Below are positions 22,845 through 35,783 of a stretch of DNA of 64,000 nucleotides, in pieces. The DNA comes from Megalopta genalis (Eukaryota > Arthropoda > Insecta > Hymenoptera > Halictidae), in assembly GCF_051020955.1 (NCBI RefSeq), contig NC_135018.1, forward strand, positions 23,711,271 through 23,775,270, written 5' to 3'. The notes below the pieces were generated by a model that saw nothing but the letters and a program-made list of their open reading frames with translations, did not search any database and was not told the origin of the DNA. A program made the translations under genes and the position numbers. Positions within the stretch are counted from its first letter, which is position 1. Every line of letters begins with the position of its first letter.

Positions 22845-25236
22845 ATTTATCATAGTAGATAGTATGTTAATTCTAGTACAATTCGGTTTGTTCGAGAATA
22901 GTGCAATAAAGGTGAATGTGAAAAGTTGTCAAAAATTAGCGTGGCACTCAATATGTTAAAAGTTAACGCTCATGCCCGTGTATGTCATGGGTACACTAAA
23001 TTAATATAAAAAACAGTATAGTTGAAAATTGTTGTGCGTTGATGGGTTAAGTGGGACTATAGCTACATTGGATCATTTTTGCCCGAAGAGTGAATAGTTG
23101 CGAATCATATATGTACAGTTAGTCAAACATTACGTTTTTGGCTTAATAATTTGATCTCCCATAGTGATTGCTCCAAATCGTTCGAAACAGGAAATATTAC
23201 AATTGATGTATTTTTGACAACGCTTTGTTATGAAAATTACAAGGCCCGTTGATTTATATAAATACTTAGAAATTTTTATTTTATCACATGAAATATCTTT
23301 TACCCTTTAGAAATCTGCGAAGGCATTCCAACATTCTTTGTTCACATCTCTTGTGGCACTGTAATAAATATTTATAAATCACATCTTCACAAGTTAATAT
23401 CATTATAATGACACTTGTCATTCATACCGTAAATTCTATTATAGCCGCAATAACTAAGAAATTTCAAAGTTTTCTCTATGATGACAAATTTATTGAAACT
23501 CTGTAATTTCTTTATTTTTCTGCAGTATATCTTTATTCAAGAATTTCTGTATTAAATAATACTCTCTTTTCACGGGCTTGTTCTAGAAGTTGCAAACATT
23601 AAAGAAAAATAGAAGAAATTTCGATTGTTTCAATGCATCACAAAGATTTCCTCCCTTGAGGATTATAATTTCATTTGGCACAAAATTTACGACATACAGG
23701 TGGCAGAAAATGTGTCAAGAACGTAAACTTAACGAGGATTTCCATTCATAGCTTGCTATGGAAATAGCGAGAATCAATTTCATTATCAATGGTACGAAGG
23801 CTTTCGTTGTTTTATTTATGTAGTCAGTGTTGAAATAGTGATGAGATGGATGTGGAGAGGAAGGCGGAGGAGCGCTTCGTCTTGGGAATACTAATAGATT
23901 CACCACTAATGCTATCTATAAACCGAACAGTTTCTCCAGAGAGCAACTCTCGCAAGAGTACATGGCAAAACACTATAATGATAAGCCGATGCAATAGTGG
24001 AAATACAAAAAACCTCGCATATATAATCCATTTATTCTTTCTGTTAGATCGCGGCAAAAATAATTGCGAATTTTCTCAGATATACGTTTATGTCAGTTCA
24101 GAACGGGCGCATTAAATAATAAATTTTTGAGATACAATTCTTTAGAAATATTGAAATACATGAATGAATAGTGATGTGTACTTGGTTGAATAATTATTTC
24201 TACATTTTTAAGCAATGATGTCTGAATTGTTTTTATAGCCGAATAATTAATTTTACACCCCGGGAATTTGATGCCATTGAAAACAATTTTGTACTTCATT
24301 TGCTGAGATTGACCTGCATATTCAAAGTTCCGTTGATCTGTCAATTTTCCAAATTTTTAAGTCCATACAAGCACATTAAGTGTTCGTTCCTTTTCTTGTT
24401 CTCTTTCTTTTGATTAATCGTCGCATCAACTGCTACGGTTATTAGCGACTTTATGTTATTGTTACATTATATTTTTTCTATCATAATTCGTTTTTTCGTT
24501 TTTGGCAAAAATTAAACGCTACAGGATGCCCGTTGATTTGTATAAATATTTGTATATCCACCTTCGCTGAAAATTTCACGACGAAAAAATTATTGCACAC
24601 TCTTCGAGAACGAGATAAATGATCTGAAATGTTTCAAAAAGAAGCGCACCATAGACACACACGTGAAAACTAAATCGCAACAATCACTTTGATTTTAGTG
24701 TTCCGAACCGGACTCGTCTTTTGAAATCGTAAAGTTCGACGCGTTAACAAGTTTAGAAATCCAAAAATCTCGCTGATACGCTTATTCGAATCCGCTTGAA
24801 AAATTGTTGAAAACTCGTTCACCCGTCCCAGCAGAAGCGTTTCGGATGAAATTTTGCGGAACGCGATAACAACGATCATCCAGTTCCTTTTCGATGCACC
24901 ATTGCTTGCTCAACGCGTCGGAATTCCCAGTGCCCCTCAAGGGAAGTTCCCTTTTGCGTCGGCATACATACCTGTGTTTCCGCATAGATTCGCTCAATGA
25001 ATACACATCACCCCGCTACCTACAAACCTCGAATTCATTGGCTTCGTTCATTGATCGAACCATGTCCTCGTGCCCATGACATATTCTTCGTCGATTTCAC
25101 CGTCGATTCTGTGGCAGACGTGTATGTAGACTCTACACTGTACACCGGTCCATTCAAATGTATCGAATCTTGTGTTAGAAAATACACGCTAGCCATTTTT
25201 GGTCACTCGAAACGTGCTTCAGAAAATCTGAATATA
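22845..25236. other. unassigned AT-rich stretch
   Basis: No supported feature. Open frames of 60-118 codons show no recognisable domains. Confidence 0.45.
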
Positions 25237-25971
25237 CAGGGTGTCCCAGGTTTTAATGTTCAAACTTTGTTAGTGTATTCTATGGCACAAAGTAAGAAAA
25301 AAGTGTTATGTAAACATAGGTCATATAGAGCTTTATTAACCCTAGAAAGATAACCATATGACAACGTACGTAAAAGATAACCATACGCTTCAGAGGCGCA
25401 TGCTTTTCTAAGGCGTCAATTTTATACTAACAATGGATATTTATTTAAGTTAATCTAGTCATTTTAAAGGTTTGGCATTATTGTAAAAATAAAATGCATT
25501 TATATTATATTTTTTTATATTTTAAGTAATTTTAAACTTAAATCACTAGACCTCTATGAAAAATTAACAAAAATCAACACTCTTCGCAGGCGCCTCTGCG
25601 ACGTAGGTTATCTTTCTCGGGTTAAGAAGTTATAACAAAAATTCAGAATAGGAATAGTAATCAACTTGCTGTTACTGCGAGCATTGGCTTGAATAGATCA
25701 GCACATGCCGTGTGTTTATGTAAGCTGTGTTTATTAATACATTTCGAAATGTGTATTAATAACCGTTGTTGACAATACATGATTGACATCGATCGAAGAT
25801 TTTTTTTTTATTTTTTATTTCTTTCTTAGTTGATTACTATTCCTATTCTGAATTTTTGTTATAACTTCTTAATAAAGCTCTATATGACTTATGTTTATAT
25901 AACATTTTTTTCTTACCTTGTGCCATAGAATATACTGACAAAGTTTGAACATTAAAACCTGAGACACCCTG
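25237..25971. mobile_element. CAGGGTGTCCC foldback element with nested miniature
   Basis: TA flanks at 25235-25236 and 25972-25973. The left arm starts CAGGGTGTCCCAGGTTTTAA and the right arm's complement starts CAGGGTGTCTCAGGTTTTAA. The arms match for about 140 bp once the nested 282-bp TTAA miniature (25340-25621) is removed: AGCTTTATTAAGAAGTTATA on the left pairs with TATAACTTCTTAATAAAGCT on the right. No coding capacity. Confidence 0.88.
25340..25621 (+). mobile_element. 282-bp TTAA miniature, copy 1 (nested)
   Basis: TTAA at 25336-25339 and 25622-25625. Ends CCCTAGAAAGATAACC and GGTTATCTTTCTCGGG are inverted with one mismatch. A second AGATAACCATA lies just inside the left end and GCGCCTCTGCGACGTAGG just inside the right. 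Only one substitution was noticed against copy 3. Confidence 0.93.
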
Positions 25972-25973
25972 TA

Positions 25974-26913
25974 TAAGGAATGCTTTGAATTTCAGGTTTT
26001 CGGTCATAAAGAAAAGTTTGGATTTCTTCGTGTGATTCGAAATTGACTGATTTTATCAGGCATTCATTGCGTAATGTTGAATCGAGATGAATGTAGGAGG
26101 CACGTGGATATTTATTTCCTAATAATTTTAATGAGTTTAAAATAATACTACAGTATTATTATTATTAAATTACCCATTTTTGTCGTAAATGCATAACATT
26201 TGTGATCCAGTTATGAAACATTAAAGTACTTTTGCCATTAAAATAGTTGCAAGTAAAGGATTAAATGGGAATTGTTAACTTGCAAATGAAAGGCTGCTTT
26301 GTCCGACACAAACAGGTAATTTATTTCAATTTCATTAAAATCAGAACTTTGGCTTTCAAGCTTCTACGTTAATGTTTCTACTTCGTAATCCTTTAGCAAT
26401 ATTTCAGCGAAGGATTAACAGTTGCCCGTACCTCAAATTCAATCGTGAGCAAATTGTTTTTGTGATAGTTGTAACTGTTCGTGTTCATTAAAATTCATTT
26501 CTGGAATTTAATATAGTAAGGAGATTAACTGTTGTTATCGCTAACTTGAAATAAATGTTTTTGTCGAAGCAATAGTTTCGCACACTTCGAGCGGAGTAAT
26601 AATTCCGTCAAAGTAACTTCACGGACACAGAAACTTTCTGTATAATCCCTTCCTACACCGTGAATGAGAAAAGCTGTTCCTGAAGGGATATTCTATTTTT
26701 GCCCCAGCAGACGACGCAGCAAGCTCGCCGATTACATAAGTATAATTGCATTTCGTTTATTTATTTACACGTGGTGGGAAGATTAACACGTTAAAGGCTT
26801 CTCGGTCCCTCTAAAACTTGTTTAAAAATTTGATATTATTGAATATTCAGAGTCTGCAGAATTATTCTATGCAAGAAACGTTTGAAACTTGATTTTCTGC
26901 TGTAAGTTAAATA
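25974..26913. other. unassigned AT-rich stretch
   Basis: Contains a degenerate copy of the old dispersed repeat around 26110-26215 (TCGTAAATGCATAA). Nothing else seen. Confidence 0.45.
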
Positions 26914-27120
26914 CAGTAGAACCTCGATTACCCGAACCTCCTATACCTGAATACTTGATCTAAATAGCTAATTGACCCAAAACAATCTACACACATTCAT
27001 TTATTTTCATTATTCATTCCACAAATCAGTAAAAATTTAAACCTGCACTTTCATTAAGTAACTATTCTGTTATCCGAACATTCGTGTCCTCGACTAGTAC
27101 AGATAATCAAGACGCTACTG
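26914..27120. mobile_element. pogo-like miniature, 207 bp
   Basis: TA flanks at 26912-26913 and 27121-27122. Left CAGTAGAACCTCGATTACCC; right complement CAGTAGCGTCTTGATTATCT. Diverged ends of the same general type as 4805-5247. Confidence 0.65.
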
Positions 27121-27122
27121 TA

Positions 27123-28087
27123 TCTACTATATCTTGATGACAGACAGTGTAATTGTCTATAACAGTTGAAGATTTAACCCGAATATTTAGTAATCAATTC
27201 TGTTTTCTGTTGTAGGTATGGCATCTTTTAATATATAATATTAACCCAACAATTATCGAATGCACTTCTAAAAAGTAAGTTACAAGATTGTTTAAATTAT
27301 CATCCTGGTGTAAACTGGAATAATATATAATAATCATTGTATAATTATTTTTTCTATCTTACGCTTAACTTCGAAAATTAAACTTCAAAAACTATTTTTT
27401 CATAGCTGTCGGCACAAAAATTAATATTTCTACGAATAATTGCATCACTTTTATAACGATAACGTGCAGTTAATGCGTTAATAAGACCTTTATTATTACG
27501 TTTCGTGTGGATCAATCGTCGACGAAGTCCTTGCTGGAGCATCGATCCGACTTTCAATGTGCGAAACCCCGTAATCGCAATAAATACTTCATTAACCTAA
27601 CGTGACGTAGTATTGCGAAATTTCTCTATTGTCGGAATGGGCGCAGTTTCCCGACTTCGTGCACAGCGATAATTTTTCCCATTAACTGGCACTCATTACT
27701 GGCACCCCGGTTACCTTTAATTATATGCCTCTTGTCCCTTTGTGCTCGAGGTACGCGCGATCGGCGGTGGGCGTTTCCTTTCTTGAGTAAAATGCAGTCG
27801 GGAAACTGTTTACGGTCGATTGGCCGGGATAAATGAACCGGGGAGGCTTCGATGCGAAACCAGACCTCTCGCCCCGTGAAAATTGAAATACAGGAAATCG
27901 ACCGATCGGGAAGGTCGCCACCTGTTCAAAGGTTCTTTGATAGATTCCAACCATTTATTCGATCGTGACTAAATCAGCCAGTTAATATCGAATGACTTAA
28001 GACACTTAATATTTCCAGTCGGCAAATCAGGTGAAACAAATACTGTCCACAAAGTGAAGGTGTAAGACAGACTTGTTATCGAGATTT
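27123..28087. other. unassigned stretch
   Basis: No feature supported; 27500-27950 is GC-richer. Confidence 0.45.
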
Positions 28088-28091
28088 TTAA

Positions 28092-28374
28092 CCCGAGAAA
28101 GATAACCTACGTCGCAGAGGCGCCTGCGAAATAAACAACTGACTGCATCGTTTTTCATAGAGGTCTAGTGATTTAAGTTTAAAATTACTTAAAAAATAAA
28201 AAAATATAATATAAATGCATTTTATTTTTACAATAATGCCAAACCTTTAAAATGACTAGATTAACTTAAATAAATATCCATTGTTAGTATAAAATTGACG
28301 CCTTAGAAAAGCATGCGCCTCTGAAGCGTATGGTTATCTTTTACGTACGTTGTCATATGGTTATCTTTCTAGGG
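28092..28374 (-). mobile_element. 282-bp TTAA miniature family, copy 2 (inverted)
   Basis: TTAA at 28088-28091 and 28375-28378. Reverse complement of copies 1 and 3, except for a replaced segment of about 25 bp near the GGCGCCTGCGAA end. That segment suggests a separate sublineage. Confidence 0.93.
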
Positions 28375-28378
28375 TTAA

Positions 28379-29185
28379 AAGAATTTTTACTAAATGCGAT
28401 ATTGATTTCTTTTACGTTTCGTTTTTATGTTCGGAGTTAAAAAACTCATTTCAAGGTCAAATCATTATACATGTGTGGATGTATTTTCTGGGAAAGTCTG
28501 GAAAAAAATGTCCTTCGAAAAAACTACCTTGTGCATTGTATTTGCCTCTTGATAGCAGCGAAATTCCATATAAAATGTTTTTGTAACTATTGGATGAGAT
28601 ATTTAGATGGTTTACGTAGTCGTGGAAAATCGTTTCGTAAATCTTCTCCCTAGAAAACACTATACACGTGTCTATCTCGTTGCATTGATAAATAATGAAG
28701 AAAATATTGAAGGCGTAATACTCAATTACTATGCACGAAACTTTGTCAAAATACGCTTCGTCAAAACAAGTCGAACCTGACATTTCAAATTTCCAATTCA
28801 CCCTTTCAACTTCCAATCCTTTTAGTCATTTTCATTGACGTTTCTCCGATGGTTTTGATTCAGCCATCATTCACCCATCATTCACCTTTTCGAAACCATC
28901 GAGGAGGCCATCATCGGCCGTCCCTCTCGAGAGTTCTCTCATTTTCTTCGATCACTGACCCTTCTTAACCTTTGATCGATATGCATTGTCTATGAAGTGC
29001 CATTGGAGAATTTTCTCCAGCTGTTGGACCCCTGGTGTCTTTTGAGGTTCCACAACGATCCTTCAGGAAACACTAAAAGTCCCCCAGAACACATCGGTGG
29101 TCTCCTAATAGCTATGATGGCCTCTAGAGAGTTACTAGGATGATCTTAAGAGCCGCGGATAGCCCTCAAGATTTTGGATGGTTCT
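28379..29185. other. unassigned stretch
   Basis: A 119-codon frame on the minus strand (28457-28816) has no recognisable domain. No other feature. Confidence 0.45.
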
Positions 29186-29189
29186 TTAA

Positions 29190-29471
29190 CCCTAGAAAGA
29201 TAACCATATGACAACGTACGTAAAAGATAACCATACGCTTCAGAGGCGCATGCTTTTCTAAGGCGTCAATTTTATACTAACAATGGATATTTATTTAAGT
29301 TAATCTAGTCATTTTAAAGGTTTGGCATTATTGTAAAAATAAAATGCATTTATATTATATTTTTTTATATTTTAAGTAATTTTAAACTTAAATCACTAGA
29401 CCTCTATGAAAAATTAACAAAAATCAACAGTCTTCGCAGGCGCCTCTGCGACGTAGGTTATCTTTCTCGGG
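29190..29471 (+). mobile_element. 282-bp TTAA miniature family, copy 3
   Basis: TTAA at 29186-29189 and 29472-29475. Same orientation as copy 1 and nearly identical to it. Confidence 0.93.
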
Positions 29472-29475
29472 TTAA

Positions 29476-31924
29476 GAACAAAAATATCTTGGATGCGAAC
29501 CCTTGATAGAACGTCTCAGATTGTTTGAGTAATTTTATAGATCTAACCAAGACCTTGATTTTCTGCTTTGTCTTGAATTTATTCACAGCTGATTGAACAT
29601 TTGAAGCGAGTAAAGGTGCACAAGTTAGAAGCAGAGCAAAATAAAATTACATCCGATAAATTGGAGACATCGTTACCGGGTCGGGCAAGCGATACTTCCT
29701 CACAGTCGCAAACATGCACAATACAAATTCTTAAATTACATCGGATGTCGGTTAGCCAAGCGAAACGGGATCCCTGTGTAAATTTGAATAACGGGCAGGT
29801 GGCTGAGCAATTAGCGACCGGCTGCACCCAGGAAAACGCCCTTCCGATACGAAGAACGAGAGAACGATGTCCTCGTGTCTAATTGCTTGTTATTATTTGT
29901 TTGCTTGAGCAGCTCGAACAGCTCGTGAATATTTCGTTTCGTTAGAAATATGGTAGTGACTAACAGATCGTTTCATCGTTAAGGGCGCAGCACGAAACAA
30001 TGGGCGTAGCAGCCTGCATTAACATGGAAGACTAAACAGTCTGAGTAATTGGCGTAATTACGGCTACATTATACTTGATGGCGAATTTCTAATTGCGGTC
30101 GATTTATCAAAATGTGTCATCAAAATTAAGTACGAAATTAGCAACGTCCAGGCTTTAACAAATAGTAAAAGTGATAAGTAGAATTACGGATCTTAATGCA
30201 AAATAAAACTTATCTTCATCAGTTGCTGTAAAGATGAGTCAAATAAAAACTTCTTTTTTTCTTCAATAATACCGGTGAGTCGTAAATGTCACAGATATAC
30301 ATAGACGTCATTAAATTCTTATAAGATTTTCATTGTTTGAAATTTCACTTACCTCTATTTATTATAAGTGCATCAAATTCGCAGTTCAGTAATAAGAGAA
30401 CTTAAACATATCGATGCATCACTTTCAACTCATTAAAATTTGTTGCAAGGAAAGAAAGTTTCTATCGGGTTACAGTTTATTACAATGGATGGAAGAAGGT
30501 GTATATATTTCTCAGTTTGCATTTTCGGCAATTCATTTTTAATGAAATATAGTAGAAAATCAAAAATCTTAAATAATCTGCCATAAACTGCACACAAGTT
30601 AGAAATAACACGAAAGTCGCATTAAACTTCATTAAAACTTTTACTTATTACTATCTACATACGTTTAACCACACGAATATGCGCAGCACTGCCGGCTATT
30701 TCACCGATCTAGACAGTCTTATGAGGATTTATGGCAAAATTTACACACTACACTACTGTTATACCAAATTTGTTTCTTATTTTTTCACGTAGAATCACTT
30801 TTTGCTTGGTTGTACTACAAATTCGGGCCCATCCTGTATACGCATTTAACACCTTCTCATTGATCCGCAACTTGTGATTGATAAAAATTTTCTTTGAGAG
30901 AAAGTAATCACTCGAAGAGTTTGCTGTAGCATAAAACGCAAACCGAATACGCGTCCGCTCCGCTCGATCAAGTTTCTGGTCAAACGCTACGCGAAAGGCA
31001 AAGCAAATGCAGTTTATTGTACTTCAGGTACCTACCTTACATAACCTTACACAGGTGGAAAGTCATTTTTTACTACGATGAATTTTACAATACTGTATTT
31101 TGTCCAACCAGACCGTTAAAATATCCCATTGTGCGCAGTCTGTCATTGTGACAGTTGATCAACTTATCCAACGATAATTATCTTTTTATTACGGCGACAA
31201 TGGTTTTCATACAGCGAAGAAACATGTCCCTTTGACGGGCTAAGTACCGTCGGACAGATAGCAAAATTCCTGGGCCTTTTTCAAGGCTGCACGGCTCGTT
31301 ACTCGCCGGGCAGAAGTTATCGGCGTAACTTTTGGCTCTGGACGACAAAGTCGAGTTACTATGCCGGTCGCGGTTGGTAGCCGGCGACATGGCCCGGAGG
31401 TGAATATATGCTAATGCTATAGCACGTTGCCCTGATGAACTCGAACCGTCGAGAACACTTCCAACGATGCATATTTCTCATGTTAAGCCAAAGTTGGCGC
31501 ATATCTGTCTCTGATAAAAGTTCGCCGACCGCTGGAGAAACGACATTTCCGAGTAATTTGAATATTTCTGAGTGGCCAATGACGCACCACTGCGAAATCG
31601 TGGGTTCCCTCGTCTAATCGGTAACACCTCGGCATACTGAAGGCGTAAACATATATTTGTTACATGTGCCGACGTTCGAGGCAAAATTACACGTTGACAT
31701 CACTCGCTCCAGTTGCTGGATCGGCGACGATATTACCCGATAAGCATTTCATGGAAAATGAAACTAGATTTTCCGAAGTATCGCGCAATGCACAATCTGC
31801 GTTTCTGCAGGTTTTGCACACACTCGAAGCTACTTGAACTCTACAGCCAAAAATGTTTTCCTGACCTAGATTATTTGTCATCAAAAATGACCTAGATTAA
31901 TTGTCATCGATTATTTGTCATCTA
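29476..31924. other. unassigned stretch
   Basis: Contains an old dispersed repeat copy around 30240-30395 and the foldback fragment at 30751-30836. The rest shows nothing recognisable. Confidence 0.45.
30751..30836. mobile_element. CAGGGTGG foldback fragment (one arm)
   Basis: Matches the right arm of the element at 7749-8085: TTTGTTTCTTATTTTTTCAC, then TTGTACTACAAATTC, ending ATCCTG before TA. The left arm is absent. Confidence 0.7.
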
Positions 31925-32039
31925 TTGGGTTGGCAACTATGTAATTGCCGATTTCAGTTATAGATGTCTCTCACTCCCATTTTTATGGTATCCGTAAATG
32001 TTACACTATAAAATTATTATTGTTATATTTATATTATTA

Positions 32040-32121
32040 TTATATTATATTATATTATATTATATTAATTATATTATTATATTATTATTATATTATATAA
32101 AATTATTATTATTTTATTATC
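32040..32121. repeat. TTA/TA microsatellite at mariner deletion junction
   Basis: Simple ATT/AT sequence between the two retained parts of the mariner. The second copy has a shorter, different AAT-rich tract at the same place. Confidence 0.85.
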
Positions 32122-32145
32122 CGTGAATGTTAGCAACTGGACACA

Positions 32146-32508
32146 TTGAATGCAGCGGTCAAGGAAAAGCGACCAGAATTGGTCAATCGTAAAGGTGTCA
32201 TTTTCCACCAGGACAATGCTAGGCCGCACACGTCTTTGTCCACTCGGCAAAAATTGACGGATATTGGTTGGGAATTGATATTACACCCACCATAAAGCCC
32301 TGATCTCGCGCCATCGGATTATCACTTATTTCGATCCCTCGACAATTCCCTTCGTGATAAAACTTTTAACGATGATGACGCTGTAAAATCTCACTTAACT
32401 CAGTTTTTGGCCGAAAAGGATCAGACTTTCTACGAGCGTGGAATTTTCAAGTTGTCAGAGAGATAGCAAAAGGTCATCGAACAAAATGGAAAATACATTA
32501 CATATTAA
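32146..32508 (+). pseudogene. mariner transposase C-terminal fragment (copy 1, stops)
   Basis: Colinear with the 363-nt open frame in the second copy. It retains the second catalytic Asp region (QDNARPHTS) and the third (SPDLAPSDYHLF). In-frame stops occur at 32293-32295 (just before the third motif) and 32464-32466. The DNA-binding N-terminus and the first Asp are absent. It cannot encode an active enzyme. Confidence 0.92.
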
Positions 32509-32580
32509 ACTTCGTTCCAAGTAAAAAAAATTTTTTATTTCATTGAACAAATCGGCAATTACTTAGTTGCCAACCCAATA

Positions 32581-35500
32581 GATAAATTTGTATTCGATTG
32601 AATATTCATTGAATAGCGTCGAATAAAATTCTATTCGTTAGTCTTTATCTGTTATCCGTCATACGAATGAAATTTTCTCCAGTTCTGCTTTCGACAAATT
32701 TATTGATCTTTGTCTATACAAATCGATGAAAACATATGGAATTATAAATATTCGAGGCCAGAAGAAATATCTGAGTCTCAAGTTCCGAAAAGTTCTGGGG
32801 AATGGAAGTAGAATTTCTCCTCAGCTCGTGCAGCTTAATCAGCCGGCCCAGAGTAAATTTATTAACGAAGAGGCTCTACGAACTCGCCAAAGCGCAATTG
32901 AACAGACGGGACAGAGTTACGCGAGGCACTTAATTACTGTTGATCGCGATACGTTCAACAGTCGTCACTTACCGATCCACTTCATTGTCTCCGAATTCTC
33001 CGAAATTCCCCGGAAGTGTACGGCGGTTGACAATGGAGACCGGTATTTACCGAACACAGACAACTATATCGGGGCTGATTAAGAGGCGTTCTCATGGGCA
33101 ACGATGGTAGTAGGGGAGTGCGCGTCTCACAGCGACGGCGACGACGACGTCTCCAGAAGACGCGGGTCACCTCGGGAACGGTGATAAATTAAGGCGCAGC
33201 ATCCTTGCCCGAACCACACGCGACTGCTCCTTTGCTTTCGACCGAGAGACACACCCTCGGCTGTCTCTGCCTCGAGCTATTCCCTTCTGGGTATGGCGCC
33301 ATGTGTTGCGGGGATGATATATGAGGAATCGAGCGGCATGTGAAATATCTATGGGGCAACCGAATGTTCCAGTTCCTGACGGACCACCGTAAAATCTTGA
33401 TCCTTTGGACCACTGTGTCGTGGACGCGCGAGCGCGCGTTCTAATACTCCATGGAATTTACGGACTTACCCGATGTATCCCTAGCATTCAATTATTTCTG
33501 TAATGTCCTCGCGAGGTTATCGGGTGTACAAATTGTCTCGTGGATTTCGCGGTGAGGCGACTTTAACCCTTTTCTCGCATCCTTTCGAAATTCACAATTG
33601 CGCTGCCAGCGCAGCCGGCTGAAGTTCGTTAAAAGATCTGTATATGAAAAAACAAATAAATAGAAAATTCAATTTCCCTGTTCGCAATTGAATTTACTAA
33701 TGTAAAGTGATTAAAATACAACGAAATGTTTCACGGAAACATGAAACGTAGCCTTTCTCGTGTCAATTATTTATCCGTTGTACATGTGCATTTATAATTG
33801 CCATCGAATGAAGTACAGTTTTAAAGTATAATTGCGAGAAAGTTAATTATACAAACGTGCTTTGCTGGTCATGCGTTGCGCTGGTCACCACATTAATATG
33901 AGTAATGTATGTATATATTTATTGTAATATATATACATGTGTATATTATAGAGGATAATTCTTATCTTTTCATACGCTTTTGGACAAATTAAATAAATGA
34001 CGACACTTCAAAAGAGCGTCTAATAATAAGTATTAGAATTTTTATCTCGATAACTGACGCGTACAGTTACCTCTAACGTGCTACATGTGTATTTTTAATG
34101 CTTGTAGAATATCTTCGAACAACTCATTCTTGTTTTTAAAACCGTGAATAGAAAACAATTTATAATGTGGTGGAATATTAAAAAAGAAACAAGCTATTGC
34201 ATAGACGTCAGAATTAACGAATACTAATACCGTTCTGACATTTGACGCGAAAAAAGTCGACATCTTTGATCCTCGAACAGTAGAATGGTTATCGCTAGCC
34301 CCCTTTGTTCTGTATCCACGAATTTTTTTTTCCTATCGACGAGAGAGTCAATGCGGGTAGACAAGATAGAAGCGAAAATAAATTCCGGTATGCCGTCGTC
34401 TGTCGATGCCCATTCTTGAACGATATCGAGAATATCGACAGGAGTCTTCTTCCCATCTGTTCTGGATACCAATAATTTTTGCAGAATGCTGGCGATAGAC
34501 GCGAGAACTTAATTAAAAAATACTCGAGCGCCGATAATTATCGAGGGAAGCGGATCGCGCGCGTCCACGAACGAGACTCGCGTCAAGTTTCTGCCATCTT
34601 ACCCGGCGCTCGATCATTTATCGATCGTTACGACTAATGGACATCATATACTAGACCTCCACGAAGGCAAACAAAGAAAGGCATTGATGTAACGCAATTA
34701 AATTAATTGTTACGTCGTTGCTTTTGATGCAGTTAAATTAGCACCATACATTTTATACATTAATTGACACGATCTGGAAACCAGAAACATGCTGCTCGTT
34801 GTACCGTATGTGATAAGCGAGCCGAATGAAAAGTCTAGCGTGAAAAATGTGTTCGTTAACGTATTTCGTTTCTGTGATTCGTATTAATATTACATGCATA
34901 TTCGTATTAATACATTCGTATTAATATTTCATTAGACAGAAATATTAAATCATAGATCGTCAACTTTACAAACTGCACTCATATCTTGTAAAATACCGTT
35001 TGGTAACTTTTATCTGATTCTCGTAAAAGATTTGCTTCCATTAAACATGTATAATTACAGAGCACGAAACGAAAATTGCTTATTTTCTATTTTCAATAAA
35101 GAATTGTGATATGAGAAAACAGTTCCGTATTATTAGATTCTAAATTTATATATGTTCGAAGAATTTGCAAATTCGTAAAATTTTAGATGTTCTGTCCTAG
35201 AACAATAGCTTCGGCTATGTAAATCCAATTCTTGCGAACTATTTACCGACATCTTTTTCTCACTCAACACATCTGTGTATTGCACTCACACTTACATTAT
35301 ATTTATATTATAAATCATATAATGATCATGATAGATTCAATTTTTCGAAAATACCACAGATAATATTAACATAAGATTGATTAAACATTGAAGGAGTTAA
35401 TGTTCTAAGTTGATTGGGCAAAATCGTTCAAAAGAACCCTCACACCGACTGAAATACAGCCCAGCGATGCAGCGTCCCCACTTAATTGGTTCATCCCACT

Positions 35501-35584
35501 TTAAATCGTGTCAAGTGTTATCTTTGTAAAATGTTCCGTAGATTATAACATAAACGAAAATAAACCCAAATCCGATTCGATTAG
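32581..35584. other. unassigned; GC-richer 33.0-33.6 kb
   Basis: A 118-codon frame (32726-33082, +) has no known domain. 33000-33560 is GC-richer. A possible TTAA element sits at 33567-33842. No host gene supported. Confidence 0.4.
33567..33842. mobile_element. possible TTAA-flanked 276-bp miniature
   Basis: TTAA at 33563-33566 and 33843-33846. Left end CCCTTTTCTCGCATCC; right complement CTTTCTCGCAATTATAC. The ends match if a two- or three-base indel is allowed, so confidence is limited. Confidence 0.5.
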
Positions 35585-35588
35585 TTAA

Positions 35589-35783
35589 CACTATTTTTAC
35601 CGATATTTTCACCGAATTAATTTTGTGGTCACTATAGCAAAAGTCGAGAAGCGATCACAACAAAAACACAGAACGTACAAAATAATTTTTATGAAAAATG
35701 ATTAAAAGATGTGTCCTTTGATCCTTCGATAAAAATAATGTTAAATAGAAATTATCTCTCGACACCGTTCGGTAGAAATAATG
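35589..35783. mobile_element. TTAA-flanked 195-bp miniature with piggyBac-5583-like ends
   Basis: TTAA at 35585-35588 and 35784-35787. Left end CACTATTTTTACCGA; right complement CATTATTTCTACCGAAC. These resemble the CACTATTCCTACCGG terminus of the piggyBac element at 5583, suggesting mobilisation by a related enzyme. Confidence 0.75.

Larger units (their letters stand above)
31925..32578 (+). mobile_element. internally deleted mariner, copy 1 (654 bp)
   Basis: TA at 31923-31924 and 32579-32580. Ends TTGGGTTGGCAACTATGTAA and, complemented at the right, TTGGGTTGGCAACTAAGTAA. About 80 bp of 5' sequence is joined through an AT-rich microsatellite to the 3' part of a mariner transposase. The same junction occurs in the 42997-43586 copy. 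Confidence 0.95.

Noticed and set aside
22672..22958. TTAACCCTTTACACGCC paired with a distant TTAACATATTGAGTGCC complement
   Set aside because: The similarity of the two ends is partial and needs gaps. Not strong enough to call an element.
26787..27477. Possible TTAA element with CACGTTAAAGGC and GCAGTTAATGCG ends
   Set aside because: Only 8 of 12 terminal bases agree, and the candidate span encloses an unrelated miniature. Chance is a sufficient explanation.
31432..31462. Hammerhead-like core: CTGATGA followed by the hairpin CTCGA-ACCG-TCGAG
   Set aside because: The bases after the hairpin read AACAC, or GAAC if the stem is shortened. They do not give the required GAAA, and no matching cleavage strand pairs around it.
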